From Anaerolineales bacterium (lineage in GTDB: Bacteria > Chloroflexota > Anaerolineae > Anaerolineales > UBA11579), in the NCBI GenBank assembly GCA_020059485.1, contig JAGVCA010000005.1:1-35777 (forward strand): a stretch of DNA of 35,777 bases, in the 5' to 3' direction. Every line of letters begins with the position of its first letter. Positions within the stretch are counted from its first letter, which is position 1. The notes below the pieces were generated by a model. That model searched no databases. It saw nothing but the letters and a program-made list of their open reading frames with translations, and was not told the origin of the DNA. Shown here piece by piece: positions 16,640 to 25,004 of this stretch. A program made the translations under genes and the position numbers.

Positions 16640-17458
16640 TTAGCCTACCTTATCCTCTTCTAAAAAAAGATTGGCCAATAGGCTATAATGATCAGTTCCA
16701 CATCCGCCATCCAATCGAGTTGTTCCTTTTGATATGCCGAGCACAAGGCAATCACCATACAAAAAATTTGACATGAGGAGATCAACTGTATAAAATTTAC
16801 CATAGCTTCGTAAGGTCGGAGAAGGCAATCCGTTTTTATCTAGCTCGTGATGGAAATTCAAACCCCATTTCTTCATAAACTCGATTAAGAAATTTGTCTC
16901 TGGACTTCGACTGTTTCTCCAAGGATCAAAGTTAAAATCTCCCATGATTAATATATTGGAGGCATTGTTTTCCTCAAGACAATGCCAAATCTGTTTTAGC
17001 ATTTTCACCCGACACGTGGAATTCCTAGAGTTTAAATGGACATTGACGATTGTTACTGGTAGATAATTAAATATGAGAATATCAATCATCATCCAATTAA
17101 ATCCAGGATCACAGTTTTCTATCTGAGGTGAATGAATATTATCAAGAATGGTTATTTGTCCATTGTGAGGAATACCCATCACCGATTTGTGAATGGCAAT
17201 TGACAAGAAGCTGGTTTTCTTATCAATCCAAATGTTGTAATGATCTCCTAATAGTCTTGTGGCTTGGTGCGAAATAAGATCTACTTGGCTTTCAAAAAAC
17301 TTGGGATTGAGTTCTTGTAGGGAAATAATATCTGGAAGTTCAGATTTTATCCTAGCTTCGATTCGTTTTTCAGTAAAAGGATTGGTTAGTTTAAATTTAT
17401 TGAAATAATTAAAGGGATTGTTATTCCCGAGGTTCGCATCAAGTGTTTTCAATTGCAT
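16640..17458 (-). CDS. EEP-superfamily hydrolase, leader-less paralogue
   Basis: A protein of about 272 residues with the EEP active-site set: DANLGN, SLQEL, VNVHLNSR, IMGDFNFDP, TVDLLMSN and GCGTDHYSL. It aligns end to end with the EEP protein at the other end of the cassette, sharing for example VNVHLNSR...CR and LDGGxGxDH. No signal peptide remains in this frame. I chose the ATG at 17458, which starts just before the first EEP motif; a TTG 15 bases upstream is possible. A hydrophobic stretch lies directly upstream in another frame, so the original N-terminus may have been lost by a frameshift. A TATAAT reads on this strand at 17496-17491. Confidence 0.7.
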   Translation of the reverse strand: MQLKTLDANLGNNNPFNYFNKFKLTNPFTEKRIEARIKSELPDIISLQELNPKFFESQVDLISHQATRLLGDHYNIWIDKKTSFLSIAIHKSVMGIPHNGQITILDNIHSPQIENCDPGFNWMMIDILIFNYLPVTIVNVHLNSRNSTCRVKMLKQIWHCLEENNASNILIMGDFNFDPWRNSRSPETNFLIEFMKKWGLNFHHELDKNGLPSPTLRSYGKFYTVDLLMSNFLYGDCLVLGISKGTTRLDGGCGTDHYSLLANLFLEEDKVG

Positions 17459-17588
17459 GAGTACATAACCCAACTATAGATGTAAGAATAATTATAAACC
17501 AAAAACGAGACCGTTCTCCCAGTTCTGCCTGGCGCGCGCCAGCCACCCAGCGGTTGGTATACGGATTCAGGATCACAGTCAGGGGCAT
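17439..17588 (-). pseudogene. Truncated diacylglycerol/lipid kinase (DAGK family), N-terminal remnant
   Basis: Reading from an ATG at 17588 with GAGGAG upstream gives MPLTVILNPYTNRW, then VAGARQAELGER. This is the typical N-terminus of YegS/DAGK-type lipid kinases, in which ILNPxAxRW-like phrases open the nucleotide-binding domain. The similarity stops after about 26 codons. The frame then runs into AT-rich DNA, gives a hydrophobic stretch (FWFIIILTSIVGLC) and ends at 17439. The rest of the kinase is nowhere in the window. The good ribosome-binding site suggests that the old promoter may now feed the cassette. Identification rests on a short match. Confidence 0.55.
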
Positions 17589-17668
17589 CTCAAACTCCTC
17601 AGGTGGGGTAGGGGGCAATCATTCTGTTAAGTGGCCAATCCGGCAACTGATCCGGACAGGTGCATGTG

Positions 17669-17732
17669 TGGCTATTTTAGCCAATTGAGATATAATTTGG
17701 AATAATTAATACCAATCGCCACCCGTTGAGGG
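17669..17732 (+). promoter_or_regulatory. Promoter region of the hybrid kinase operon
   Basis: TATAAT at 17691-17696 is preceded by the palindrome TGGCTA-TTT-TAGCCA (17669-17683), which covers the stretch between the -10 box and the expected -35 position. GAGGG (17728-17732) is the ribosome-binding site for the ATG at 17741. The palindrome could be an operator. Confidence 0.45.
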
Positions 17733-17740
17733 AAAATGAC

Positions 17741-20700
17741 ATGAGTGCTGGGGATAACCGTAAGACCAAGGCAGAACTGATCACCGAATTAGACTCGTTC
17801 CGCTCCCAACTGGCAGCCAACACCGCTGCCATCCAGCTCGCCGTCCTGCAGGAGATCGAACACGCCCTCGCCCGCCAGAAAGACCTGGCCGGCATCTATG
17901 GCGCTGTCGGCAGGAAACTGGTTGAGGTCTTTGGCGCGCAGACGGTCGGTTTCTATCAGGCCGACCTGACCCGCAGCCTGATGTACATTCCTTGGACCAG
18001 CGAGCGCGGTGAGATCACATCAAATCCCCCTCCGGTGCCCCTCAATGCTGCTTACCGTCATGTGATTGGTCTGGGCAAGACATTTGTCAAGAATCATGGC
18101 GTGGCCGATTTCCTGAATTCCTTTGAGGATTACAAAGTCCCGTATGGTGAACTGCCTAAATCGCTCGTGACCGTCCCGATCATCCAGGAACCAAACCGCT
18201 GGTTGGCGATCGCCATCCAGGAGATCGACCGGGAAGGCGCTTTCTCGGACGAGGATGTCCGCTTGCTGGAGGCGATTGCCGCCACCATGGGCACTGCCCT
18301 GGAAAACGCCCGCCTGTTTGAGGAGACTCAGCAGCGCAATGCGGAACTGGCGGTCATCAATAGCGTTCAGGCCGCCATGTCGGCTGAACTTGAATTGAAG
18401 GGGATCTACCAGGTGGTCGGAGAGAAGGTCCGTGAGATCTTCGATGCCCAGTCGATCCTGATCTCCATCTATGACCAGGAAACACAGTTCCAGCATTCCC
18501 CCTACGTATGGGAGAAAGGAACGGCATACGAACTTCCTCCCGTGTCACTTCTTCCGCTGTCCCGCCATCTTATCCAAACCCGCCAAATGGTATGGCTGAA
18601 TGAGAATCTGGAAGAAGAAGGCGCTCAATATGGCCTGGTCACCATTCCCGGAACCGAGAATGCAAAATCGGCTGTCTGGATGCCCTTGATCGCCGGGGGA
18701 GAAGTAAAGGGCTCAATCAGTCTGCAGAACGTCGATCGGGAACATGCCTTCACCGAGAACGATGTCCGGTTACTCCAAACCCTGGCCAACAGCATGGCAG
18801 TTGCGCTTGAGAATGCCCGCCTGTTTGAGGAGACCCAGCAGCGCAACGCCGAATTAGCGGTCATCAATAGTGTGCAGGAGGGGTTGGCCACCAAGCTGGA
18901 TATGCAGGCCATCTACGACCTGGTCGGCGACAAGATCAGCGAGATCACCGGTTCCGAGATCGTGGTCATTAACACCTGGAATGCCCAGAAGGATACCATT
19001 CGGTACGAGTACATCCGCGAGAAGGGGGAGCGCGGCCCCTTTATCGAGCGCCCGTCTTCTCCCCTCAATCGCGAGGTCCGGCCGATCCTGGAAGCTGGCC
19101 AGACGATAATCTGGAATGATGGTATGGCCGAGCGGCTGGAAAAGTCCGGCCACACCCTCCCGGCCGGCGAGATGCCCCTGACAGTCGTGACCGTCCCGAT
19201 CCACACCGGAGACCGAATCACTACCTCGATCTCGCTCCAGGACACTCGCAAGGAATTCGCCTTCGATGAGGCCACCATCCGGCTGGTGGAGACGCTCGCC
19301 CGCAGCATGGGCATCGCCCTCGAAAACGCCCGCCTGTTCGACGAGACCACTCAGCGCAATGCCGAATTGGCGGTCATCAACAGCGTCCAGCAGGGCATGG
19401 CTCGGGAGATGGATTTCCAGGGCATCATCGATCTGGTCGGCGACAAATTGCGTAAGGTGCTCAATACCCAGGATATCGGCATTCGCATCTATGACCCGGC
19501 AGCCGATATTCTGCATTTTCCCTATGAATATGAACATGGCGAGCGGCTGGAATTTCCCAGTGCGCCTCCGACAAACCTGTCCAAAATGGTCCTTGACAGC
19601 CGTGAACCGATCTTCGGCAGCACAACCCGTCTTGGGAAAGAATTCAACTTCCCCACCATGCCTGGAACGGATGCTTCCAAAGCAGTGTTGGCCGTGCCGA
19701 TCCTTTCCGGAGATCAGCCGCGCGGCCTGATCCTGGTTGAGGATTTCCACTCCGAGAATGCCTACGATGAATCCGATGTCCGCCTGATGGAAACCCTGGC
19801 CGGCAGCATGGGCGTCGCCCTCGAGAACGCCCGCCTGTTCGAGGAATTGCAGACCAGCAACCTCGAGATCCGCTCGGCCCTCGAGCGCCAGACCGCTACC
19901 AGCGAGGTGCTGCACATCATGGCCAACTCCCCCGGCGAGATCCAGCCGGTGCTGAAAGCTGTGGCTGAACATGCCGCCCATCTGTGTGAGGCCGACGATG
20001 TGCAGGTCTATCAGGTCGATGGCGAGAAACTCATTCAGGTGGCTCACTTTGGCCCGCTGCCGGCCCTGGATGATGGTGAAGGGCTGCCGCTTGATCCCGG
20101 CCTCGCCACCGGCCGTAGCGTGCTTGAGAAGCGCACCATCCAGATGGATGCCGGTGCGATGAGTCAAGAGGAATACCCGATCAGCGTCCAGCTTCAAAAG
20201 CGGCTCAAACACCGCTCGGTGGTCATGACTCCCTTGCTGCGGGAAGACAAAGCCATTGGCGCTATCGTCGCCCGGCGCAACCAGGTGCGGGAATTCTCCG
20301 AGATCGAAGTCAGCCTGCTGCAAACCTTTGCCGACCAGGCCGCCATCGCCATTGAGAACGTCCGCCTGTTCAAGGAGTCTGAGCGCTTGCTCAATGAGAG
20401 CCGTCAACAGGCCGAGGAACTCAAGACGGTCTACTCGGTGGGCCAGGCGCTCAGTTCCGAGCTGGAACTCACTGCCCTGATCGAGTTGATCGGCAGCCAG
20501 GTGCAGCAGATCTTTTCTGCCGATGTCGCCTATGTTGCTTTGCTGGACAAAGAAACCAGTATCATCGATTTCCCCTACAGTTATGGTGAGGATGTCCGGC
20601 CACTCAAACTGGGCGAGGGACTCACCAGCCGGGTGATCAAATCGGGTGAGCCGGTGCTGATCAACCAGGATGAGGAGTGGGACAAAACCCGCCAGCGTAT

Positions 20701-22777
20701 CGGCGTCAAGTCCAAGTCCTACCTCGGCGTCCCGATTTTTGTCGGCAAGGACGTCATCGGCGTGCTCAGTGTGCAATCGACCCGCTGGACCAACATGTAT
20801 GGCAAACGCGAGGTCCGCCTGCTCTCCACCATCGCCGCCAACGTCGGGGCTGCCATTCACAACGCCAATCTGTTCGAGCAGGTCGAACGGCAGAAGGTCT
20901 ATTTTGAGGCCTTGATCTCCAGCGCGCCGGTAGCCATCGTTACGATCGATCTGGACGGCAATGTCAGCGGCTGGAGCCCGGCCGCCGTCGACCTGTTTGG
21001 GTATTCTGCCGAGGAAGCGATTGGCAGCAATATCGACAGCCTGGTCGCCAACCATCCGGATGTGCGCGAGGAAGCCGAGTCCTACACCCGTGAAAATCTT
21101 GGAAAAGACACGAGCATAGCCGTTAAATCGCAGCGCACTCATAAGGACGGCCACCTGATCGACGTCGCCATCAGTGCGATGCCGGTCTGGATCGAGGACC
21201 AGCTCAGCGGGTATATTGCAATTTACACTGACATCTCCGAACTCGAACGCGCTCGTCGCGCAGCGGAAGATGCCAACCTCGCCAAGAGTGCTTTCCTCGC
21301 TAATATGAGCCACGAACTGCGCACCCCGTTGAATGCCATCCTTGGTTTCACCCGGATCGTCAAGCGCAAGAGTGAAGGCACGCTGCCCGACAAACAGATC
21401 GATAACCTCGACAAGGTCCTGGTCAGTGCCGAACACCTGCTCAGCCTGATCAATACTGTCCTGGATATCTCCAAGATCGAAGCCGGACGGATGGACATCC
21501 ACGCTTCACATTTCGAACTCAAACCGCTCCTCGATCTGGTCTTGGTCACGATCCAGCCGTTGGTCCGTCAGGGGTCCGTCTCGCTGGTCAGTGATGTGCC
21601 TGCCGGGCTGCCGGCCCTGCATACGGACATGGAAAAGATCAAGCAAGTCCTGATCAACATGCTCAGCAACGCCGCCAAGTTCACCCACCGGGGGGAGATC
21701 GCCCTGCGGGTCCGTCACGAGGCTGAGGGGATTGAGATTGATGTGACTGACACCGGCATTGGCATCCCGCATGACAAACTGGATACGATCTTTGAGGAGT
21801 TCCAGCAAGCCGATACCTCCACCACCCGCGAATATGGCGGGACCGGCCTCGGCCTGGCGATCAGCCGCAGCCTGGCCCGTCTGCTGGGCGGTGATCTGAC
21901 CGTAAGCAGTGAATTGGGGAAAGGGTCGACCTTCACGTTTTCCTTCCCGGCCGTATTCGGGCAGGAACCAGAACCCGAACCCACTACCATGCCGGAATTT
22001 GCCGGTGACGAGGTGGCCCCGCTGGTGCTGGTGATCGACGACAACCCGGACGCCATCTATCTGATGCGCGAAACGCTCGATCTGGCCGGTTATCGGGTAG
22101 CAGTTGCCACCAATGGCGAAGAAGGTCTTCGCATGGCCCGGGAATTAAAACCCTTCGCCATCACGCTGGATATCATGATGCCGCAGAAGGACGGCTGGCA
22201 GGTGCTCCACGACCTCAAGCAGGACGCGGCCACCAAAAACATCCCGGTGATCATGATCTCGATCGTCGATCGGAAAGCACTGGGGTACCGTCTCGGCGCA
22301 GTCGATTATCTGGTCAAACCATTTGACGAGGACCAGGTGCTGGCCTCGCTGGCCCGCCTTAGAGAACAGAACGGCAGCCATCCCCTCAAACGGCTCCTGA
22401 TCGTGGACGATGACCCCAACGTTGCCGATATGATCCGCCAGCTGCTTGAGGATGGCCAGTACCACATCGAGGTGGCCGAGGATGGTCTCCGCGCCCTGGA
22501 AATGATCGAAGCCTCACCGCCGGATGTTGTCCTGCTTGACCTGATGCTGCCGCGCCTGGATGGGTTCGGTTTCCTTGAACGGCTCAACCAGCACCCGCAC
22601 CACGCCGATCTGCCGGTCATCGTTCTGACCGCCAAACTGCTCAGCACCCGCGAGCGCGCAGCCCTGACCGAATCCGTTTCCCAGGTGATCCAGAAACAAG
22701 GCTTCTCCGGCGAAGCACTTCTGGCCGAGATCCGTGGGTCCATTAGCAAAGCCAAGACAAGGGATGGTGACCATTGA
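17741..22777 (+). CDS. Multi-GAF hybrid histidine kinase with two receiver domains
   Basis: A 1678-residue cytoplasmic sensor with no membrane span. Six GAF domains come first; the first five end in NARLF/NVRLF-type helices at about residues 189, 358, 529, 696 and 873, and the sixth ends near 1041. A PAS domain follows (about 1055-1165, VTIDLDGNVSGWSPAAVDLFGY). HisKA has phospho-acceptor His1191 in NMSHELRTPLN. The HATPase has N-box NMLSNAAKFT, G1 DTGIGIP and G2 GGTGLGLAIS. Receiver 1 has Asp1477 (TLDIMMPQKDG) and receiver 2 has Asp1600 (LLDLMLPRLDG). Many small-molecule or redox inputs therefore converge on one kinase. The next two genes are a receiver and a REC-phosphatase, likely outputs. 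A TTG start at 17726 was rejected in favour of the ATG with a ribosome-binding site. Confidence 0.93.
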   Translation: MSAGDNRKTKAELITELDSFRSQLAANTAAIQLAVLQEIEHALARQKDLAGIYGAVGRKLVEVFGAQTVGFYQADLTRSLMYIPWTSERGEITSNPPPVPLNAAYRHVIGLGKTFVKNHGVADFLNSFEDYKVPYGELPKSLVTVPIIQEPNRWLAIAIQEIDREGAFSDEDVRLLEAIAATMGTALENARLFEETQQRNAELAVINSVQAAMSAELELKGIYQVVGEKVREIFDAQSILISIYDQETQFQHSPYVWEKGTAYELPPVSLLPLSRHLIQTRQMVWLNENLEEEGAQYGLVTIPGTENAKSAVWMPLIAGGEVKGSISLQNVDREHAFTENDVRLLQTLANSMAVALENARLFEETQQRNAELAVINSVQEGLATKLDMQAIYDLVGDKISEITGSEIVVINTWNAQKDTIRYEYIREKGERGPFIERPSSPLNREVRPILEAGQTIIWNDGMAERLEKSGHTLPAGEMPLTVVTVPIHTGDRITTSISLQDTRKEFAFDEATIRLVETLARSMGIALENARLFDETTQRNAELAVINSVQQGMAREMDFQGIIDLVGDKLRKVLNTQDIGIRIYDPAADILHFPYEYEHGERLEFPSAPPTNLSKMVLDSREPIFGSTTRLGKEFNFPTMPGTDASKAVLAVPILSGDQPRGLILVEDFHSENAYDESDVRLMETLAGSMGVALENARLFEELQTSNLEIRSALERQTATSEVLHIMANSPGEIQPVLKAVAEHAAHLCEADDVQVYQVDGEKLIQVAHFGPLPALDDGEGLPLDPGLATGRSVLEKRTIQMDAGAMSQEEYPISVQLQKRLKHRSVVMTPLLREDKAIGAIVARRNQVREFSEIEVSLLQTFADQAAIAIENVRLFKESERLLNESRQQAEELKTVYSVGQALSSELELTALIELIGSQVQQIFSADVAYVALLDKETSIIDFPYSYGEDVRPLKLGEGLTSRVIKSGEPVLINQDEEWDKTRQRIGVKSKSYLGVPIFVGKDVIGVLSVQSTRWTNMYGKREVRLLSTIAANVGAAIHNANLFEQVERQKVYFEALISSAPVAIVTIDLDGNVSGWSPAAVDLFGYSAEEAIGSNIDSLVANHPDVREEAESYTRENLGKDTSIAVKSQRTHKDGHLIDVAISAMPVWIEDQLSGYIAIYTDISELERARRAAEDANLAKSAFLANMSHELRTPLNAILGFTRIVKRKSEGTLPDKQIDNLDKVLVSAEHLLSLINTVLDISKIEAGRMDIHASHFELKPLLDLVLVTIQPLVRQGSVSLVSDVPAGLPALHTDMEKIKQVLINMLSNAAKFTHRGEIALRVRHEAEGIEIDVTDTGIGIPHDKLDTIFEEFQQADTSTTREYGGTGLGLAISRSLARLLGGDLTVSSELGKGSTFTFSFPAVFGQEPEPEPTTMPEFAGDEVAPLVLVIDDNPDAIYLMRETLDLAGYRVAVATNGEEGLRMARELKPFAITLDIMMPQKDGWQVLHDLKQDAATKNIPVIMISIVDRKALGYRLGAVDYLVKPFDEDQVLASLARLREQNGSHPLKRLLIVDDDPNVADMIRQLLEDGQYHIEVAEDGLRALEMIEASPPDVVLLDLMLPRLDGFGFLERLNQHPHHADLPVIVLTAKLLSTRERAALTESVSQVIQKQGFSGEALLAEIRGSISKAKTRDGDH
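18301..19850 (+). repeat. Tandem GAF-unit repeats inside the kinase gene
   Basis: The linker encoding NARLF-(F/D)E(E/D)T-QRNAELAVINSVQ is nearly identical at DNA level at 18301, 18808 and 19321, with a shorter fourth copy at 19822. Spacings are 507, 513 and 501 bases, one GAF unit each. This marks recent tandem duplication of a GAF module within the gene. Confidence 0.8.
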
Positions 22778-23136
22778 AGAAGATCCTGATCGTTGAAGAT
22801 GTTGATCTGAACCTCGACCTGCTGGTGCAGCTGCTGGAGGATGAATACTCGCTGGTCGTCGCCCGGGATGGTCTGGAAGGGATTGCCAAGGCTGGCAGCG
22901 AACGTCCAGACCTGATCCTGATGGATATGTCTCTGCCCGCCATGGATGGCTGGGAAGCCACCCGCCGCATCAAAAGCGATGCCGCCACCTCTGCCATCCC
23001 GGTGATCGGACTTTCCGCCCATGCCATGGACGGTGACAGCCAGCGCGCCCTCGAAGCTGGCTGCAACGACTACCTCACAAAACCGGTTGACGATCATTTG
23101 CTGTTCCTTAAACTGGCCGAGTTCCTGGGAGACTGA
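22774..23136 (+). CDS. Single-domain response regulator (receiver only)
   Basis: This 120-residue CheY-like protein has KKILIVEDVDLN at the N-terminus (acidic pair), the phospho-acceptor Asp in LILMDMSLPAMDGWEA, a Ser/Thr switch region in VIGLSAHAMDG, and the Lys of YLTKPVDDH. There is no output domain, so it works by protein contact, probably as a phosphate relay from the kinase. The start is TTG, overlapping the kinase stop codon (TTGA), which implies translational coupling. No ATG is available in this frame before the first beta strand. Confidence 0.9.
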   Translation: MKKILIVEDVDLNLDLLVQLLEDEYSLVVARDGLEGIAKAGSERPDLILMDMSLPAMDGWEATRRIKSDAATSAIPVIGLSAHAMDGDSQRALEAGCNDYLTKPVDDHLLFLKLAEFLGD

Positions 23137-23137
23137 C

Positions 23138-24270
23138 ATGACCGACCAGACCATCCTGATCGTAGATGATGAACCGTTCAATGTCGATTATCTGGAGCAG
23201 GAACTCCAGGATCAGGGTTACCGCACGCTCTCGGCCGGCAACGGCTTGGCCGCCCTGGAGGCTGTCCAGGCCAGCCAGCCCGACCTGGTGTTGCTCGATA
23301 TCATGATGCCCGGCATGGATGGGTTTGAGGTCCTCACCCGCTTGAAAGCCGACCCGCAGCAGCGCCATCTCCCTGTGGTGATCATCTCTGCCATGTCCGA
23401 CCTGGATAGTGTGGTGCGGGGGATCGAACTGGGGGCGGAAGACTACCTGCCAAGCCGTTTGATGAGACTCTGCTTCGCGCCAGGATCGGTTCCGCCCTCG
23501 AAAAGAAACGCCTGCGGGACCTGGAGCAAGCCCATCTGCACAGCCTCGAGAGAGAACTTGAGATCGGGCATCGCATCCAGATCGACTTCCTGCCCACCGA
23601 CCTGCCCTCGCTCCCCGGCTGGGACCTGGATGCCTGCTTCCGCCCGGCGCGCGAGGTCGCCGGCGATTTCTATGATGCCTTCCTGCTGCCGGATGGCAAA
23701 ATGGTCTTTCTGCTTGGGGATGTAGCCGACAAGGGGGTTGGGGCGGCCCTCTACATGGCGCTCTACCGCAGCCTGCTGCGCGCCAGCCTCAACAACGGCA
23801 TGCTGATGGATGATCCGTCCGCCAAACTCATCCGGGCGGTCAAACATACCAATGATTATGTTTGCGCCACCCACGAAGGCGCACTGTTCGCCACGCTGTT
23901 TGTCGCAATCCTCGACCCGGAGTCCGGTCAGTTGGTCTATCTGAACGCTGGGCATAACCCACCGCTATATCTCAACAGCAACCGCTCCGAGCTGGTCCAT
24001 CCCAGCGGCCCGGCACTCGGCATTCTCGCACAACAGGAATTCTGGACCCGTGATCTTGTCTTCGGATCAGGGGATCTTCTGTTCGTTTATTCCGATGGGC
24101 TGGAGGATGCCAAAAACAAGAGCGGGGAACTGTTCGGGCAGGAACGCCTGCTGACCACCATGGCCGGGGACGGTGCGACCGCCTCCGGGATCATCTCCGC
24201 GGTAGACGATTTTTCCGGCGAGGCAGCCCAGTTCGACGACCTGACCCTGCTCTGCCTCAAGCGGATCTGA
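23138..24270 (+). pseudogene. REC-SpoIIE (PP2C) phosphatase, RsbU/RsbP-like, broken by a -1 frameshift
   Basis: From the ATG at 23138 a receiver domain reads normally (ILIVDDEPFNVD, phospho-acceptor in LLDIMMPGMDG, VVIISAMSDLDS) up to EDYLP at about 23451. There CCAAGCCG stands where CCAAAGCCG would give the expected KPFDE. One A is missing. In the shifted frame the protein continues as a coiled linker (LEKKRLRDLEQAH), then a SpoIIE-type PP2C domain (REVAGDFYDAF, LLGDVADKGVGAALYM, LNAGHNPPLYL, DDLTLLCLKRI) to the stop at 24270. The repaired protein would be 377 residues. Unrepaired, the first frame ends at 23725 as a 195-residue receiver with a nonsense tail. It could be a sequencing error or a recent mutation, because the downstream half is otherwise intact. 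The intact protein would dephosphorylate an anti-sigma antagonist. Confidence 0.85.
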
Positions 24271-24313
24271 CAGCCGGATTCGCTCTCTCTCCATCAAAAC
24301 ATCCTTTAACTTC

Positions 24314-24345
24314 TGCAACCCTGTCCCTGCAATTCCGTATATACT
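24314..24345 (+). promoter_or_regulatory. ECF-type promoter of the first sigma operon
   Basis: TGCAACC (24314-24320), 15 bases, then CGTA (24336-24339) resembles an ECF promoter and matches the layout found at 31975-31950 in front of another ECF operon. TATACT (24340-24345) overlaps it as a possible housekeeping -10 box. Autoregulation is inferred. Confidence 0.4.
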
Positions 24346-24404
24346 AGTGAAAATCGCCGCGCAGAGTTGCCTCGGGCGTCCGTGCGGCTGAAACCAGAGA
24401 GTAT

Positions 24405-25004
24405 ATGGCAATGCAACCGGCAGAGCAGGCATGGTTACAACAGGCACAGCAAGGCGACGATCTGGCTTTTTCCTACCTGGTGGAGGCTTATCAGCGTCCT
24501 GTCTATAACCTGTGTTACCGGATGATGGGCAATGCCAACGACGCCGAAGATGCCGCCCAGGAGACCTTTATCCGGGCCTACAAGGCGCTCGAACGCTACG
24601 ACCCATCCCGCAAGTTCTCCACCTGGCTGCTCTCGATCGCATCGAACTACTGCATCGACCAACACCGCCGCCGTAAATTGCCGACCTTTTCGGTCGATGC
24701 CCTCGATTCGCCGATCATTCCTGATGAGGGACTCTCGGTCGAGGCCCAAATGCTGCAGGATGAGCGTCAGGTCCAGGTGACCGCCTTGCTCGAGACCCTG
24801 CCGCCAAAGGACAAGGCCGCGATTGTGATGCGCTACTGGTACGATTATTCCTATGAAGAGATCGCAGAGTCACTTTCTCTGACGGTCAGCGCTGTCAAAT
24901 CCCGTTTGCACCGTGCCCGAAAAGACCTGGCCGGTGTGTGGAGCGAACAGCAAGAAAATGCTTTATCGATGGAGAGGCAAAATTATGAACGATCATCAGT
25001 CTAA
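24405..25004 (+). CDS. ECF-type RNA polymerase sigma factor (RpoE-like)
   Basis: A 199-residue sigma-70 family protein with regions 2 and 4 only. Region 2 shows the typical YQRPVYNLCYRMMGNANDAE, then DAAQETFIRAYKAL and FSTWLLSIASNYCIDQHRRR. Region 4 shows LPPKDKAAIVMRYW, YSYEEIAESL and the HTH helix TVSAVKSRLHRARKDL. The stop overlaps the start of the membrane-partner gene by 20 bases. It likely directs an envelope regulon that includes its own operon. The ATG two codons downstream is also possible. Confidence 0.93.
   Translation: MAMQPAEQAWLQQAQQGDDLAFSYLVEAYQRPVYNLCYRMMGNANDAEDAAQETFIRAYKALERYDPSRKFSTWLLSIASNYCIDQHRRRKLPTFSVDALDSPIIPDEGLSVEAQMLQDERQVQVTALLETLPPKDKAAIVMRYWYDYSYEEIAESLSLTVSAVKSRLHRARKDLAGVWSEQQENALSMERQNYERSSV

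Larger units (their letters stand above)
13428..17505 (-). other. AT-rich acquired cassette (EEP - membrane protein - GT4 - EEP)
   Basis: Four minus-strand genes are packed with overlaps or 2-base gaps. Their DNA is much richer in A+T than both flanks, with abrupt changes near 13420 and near 17505. The upstream edge falls inside the first codons of a lipid kinase gene that is otherwise missing. No transposase, tRNA or flanking repeat is visible, so the route of entry is unknown. Confidence 0.6.

Noticed and set aside
17506-17740. A tRNA or attachment site at the cassette edge
   Set aside because: No cloverleaf-capable sequence and no direct repeat matching the other edge near 13420 was found by eye.
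18854-21502. An 882-codon open frame on the minus strand inside the hybrid kinase gene
   Set aside because: It is antisense to conserved GAF, PAS and HisKA coding sequence, has no family features and arises from GC-rich codon bias and the GAF repeats.
23445-23460. Programmed frameshifting in the REC-SpoIIE gene
   Set aside because: No slippery heptamer, stop codon or stem-loop is seen at the site. A simple missing A explains it better.
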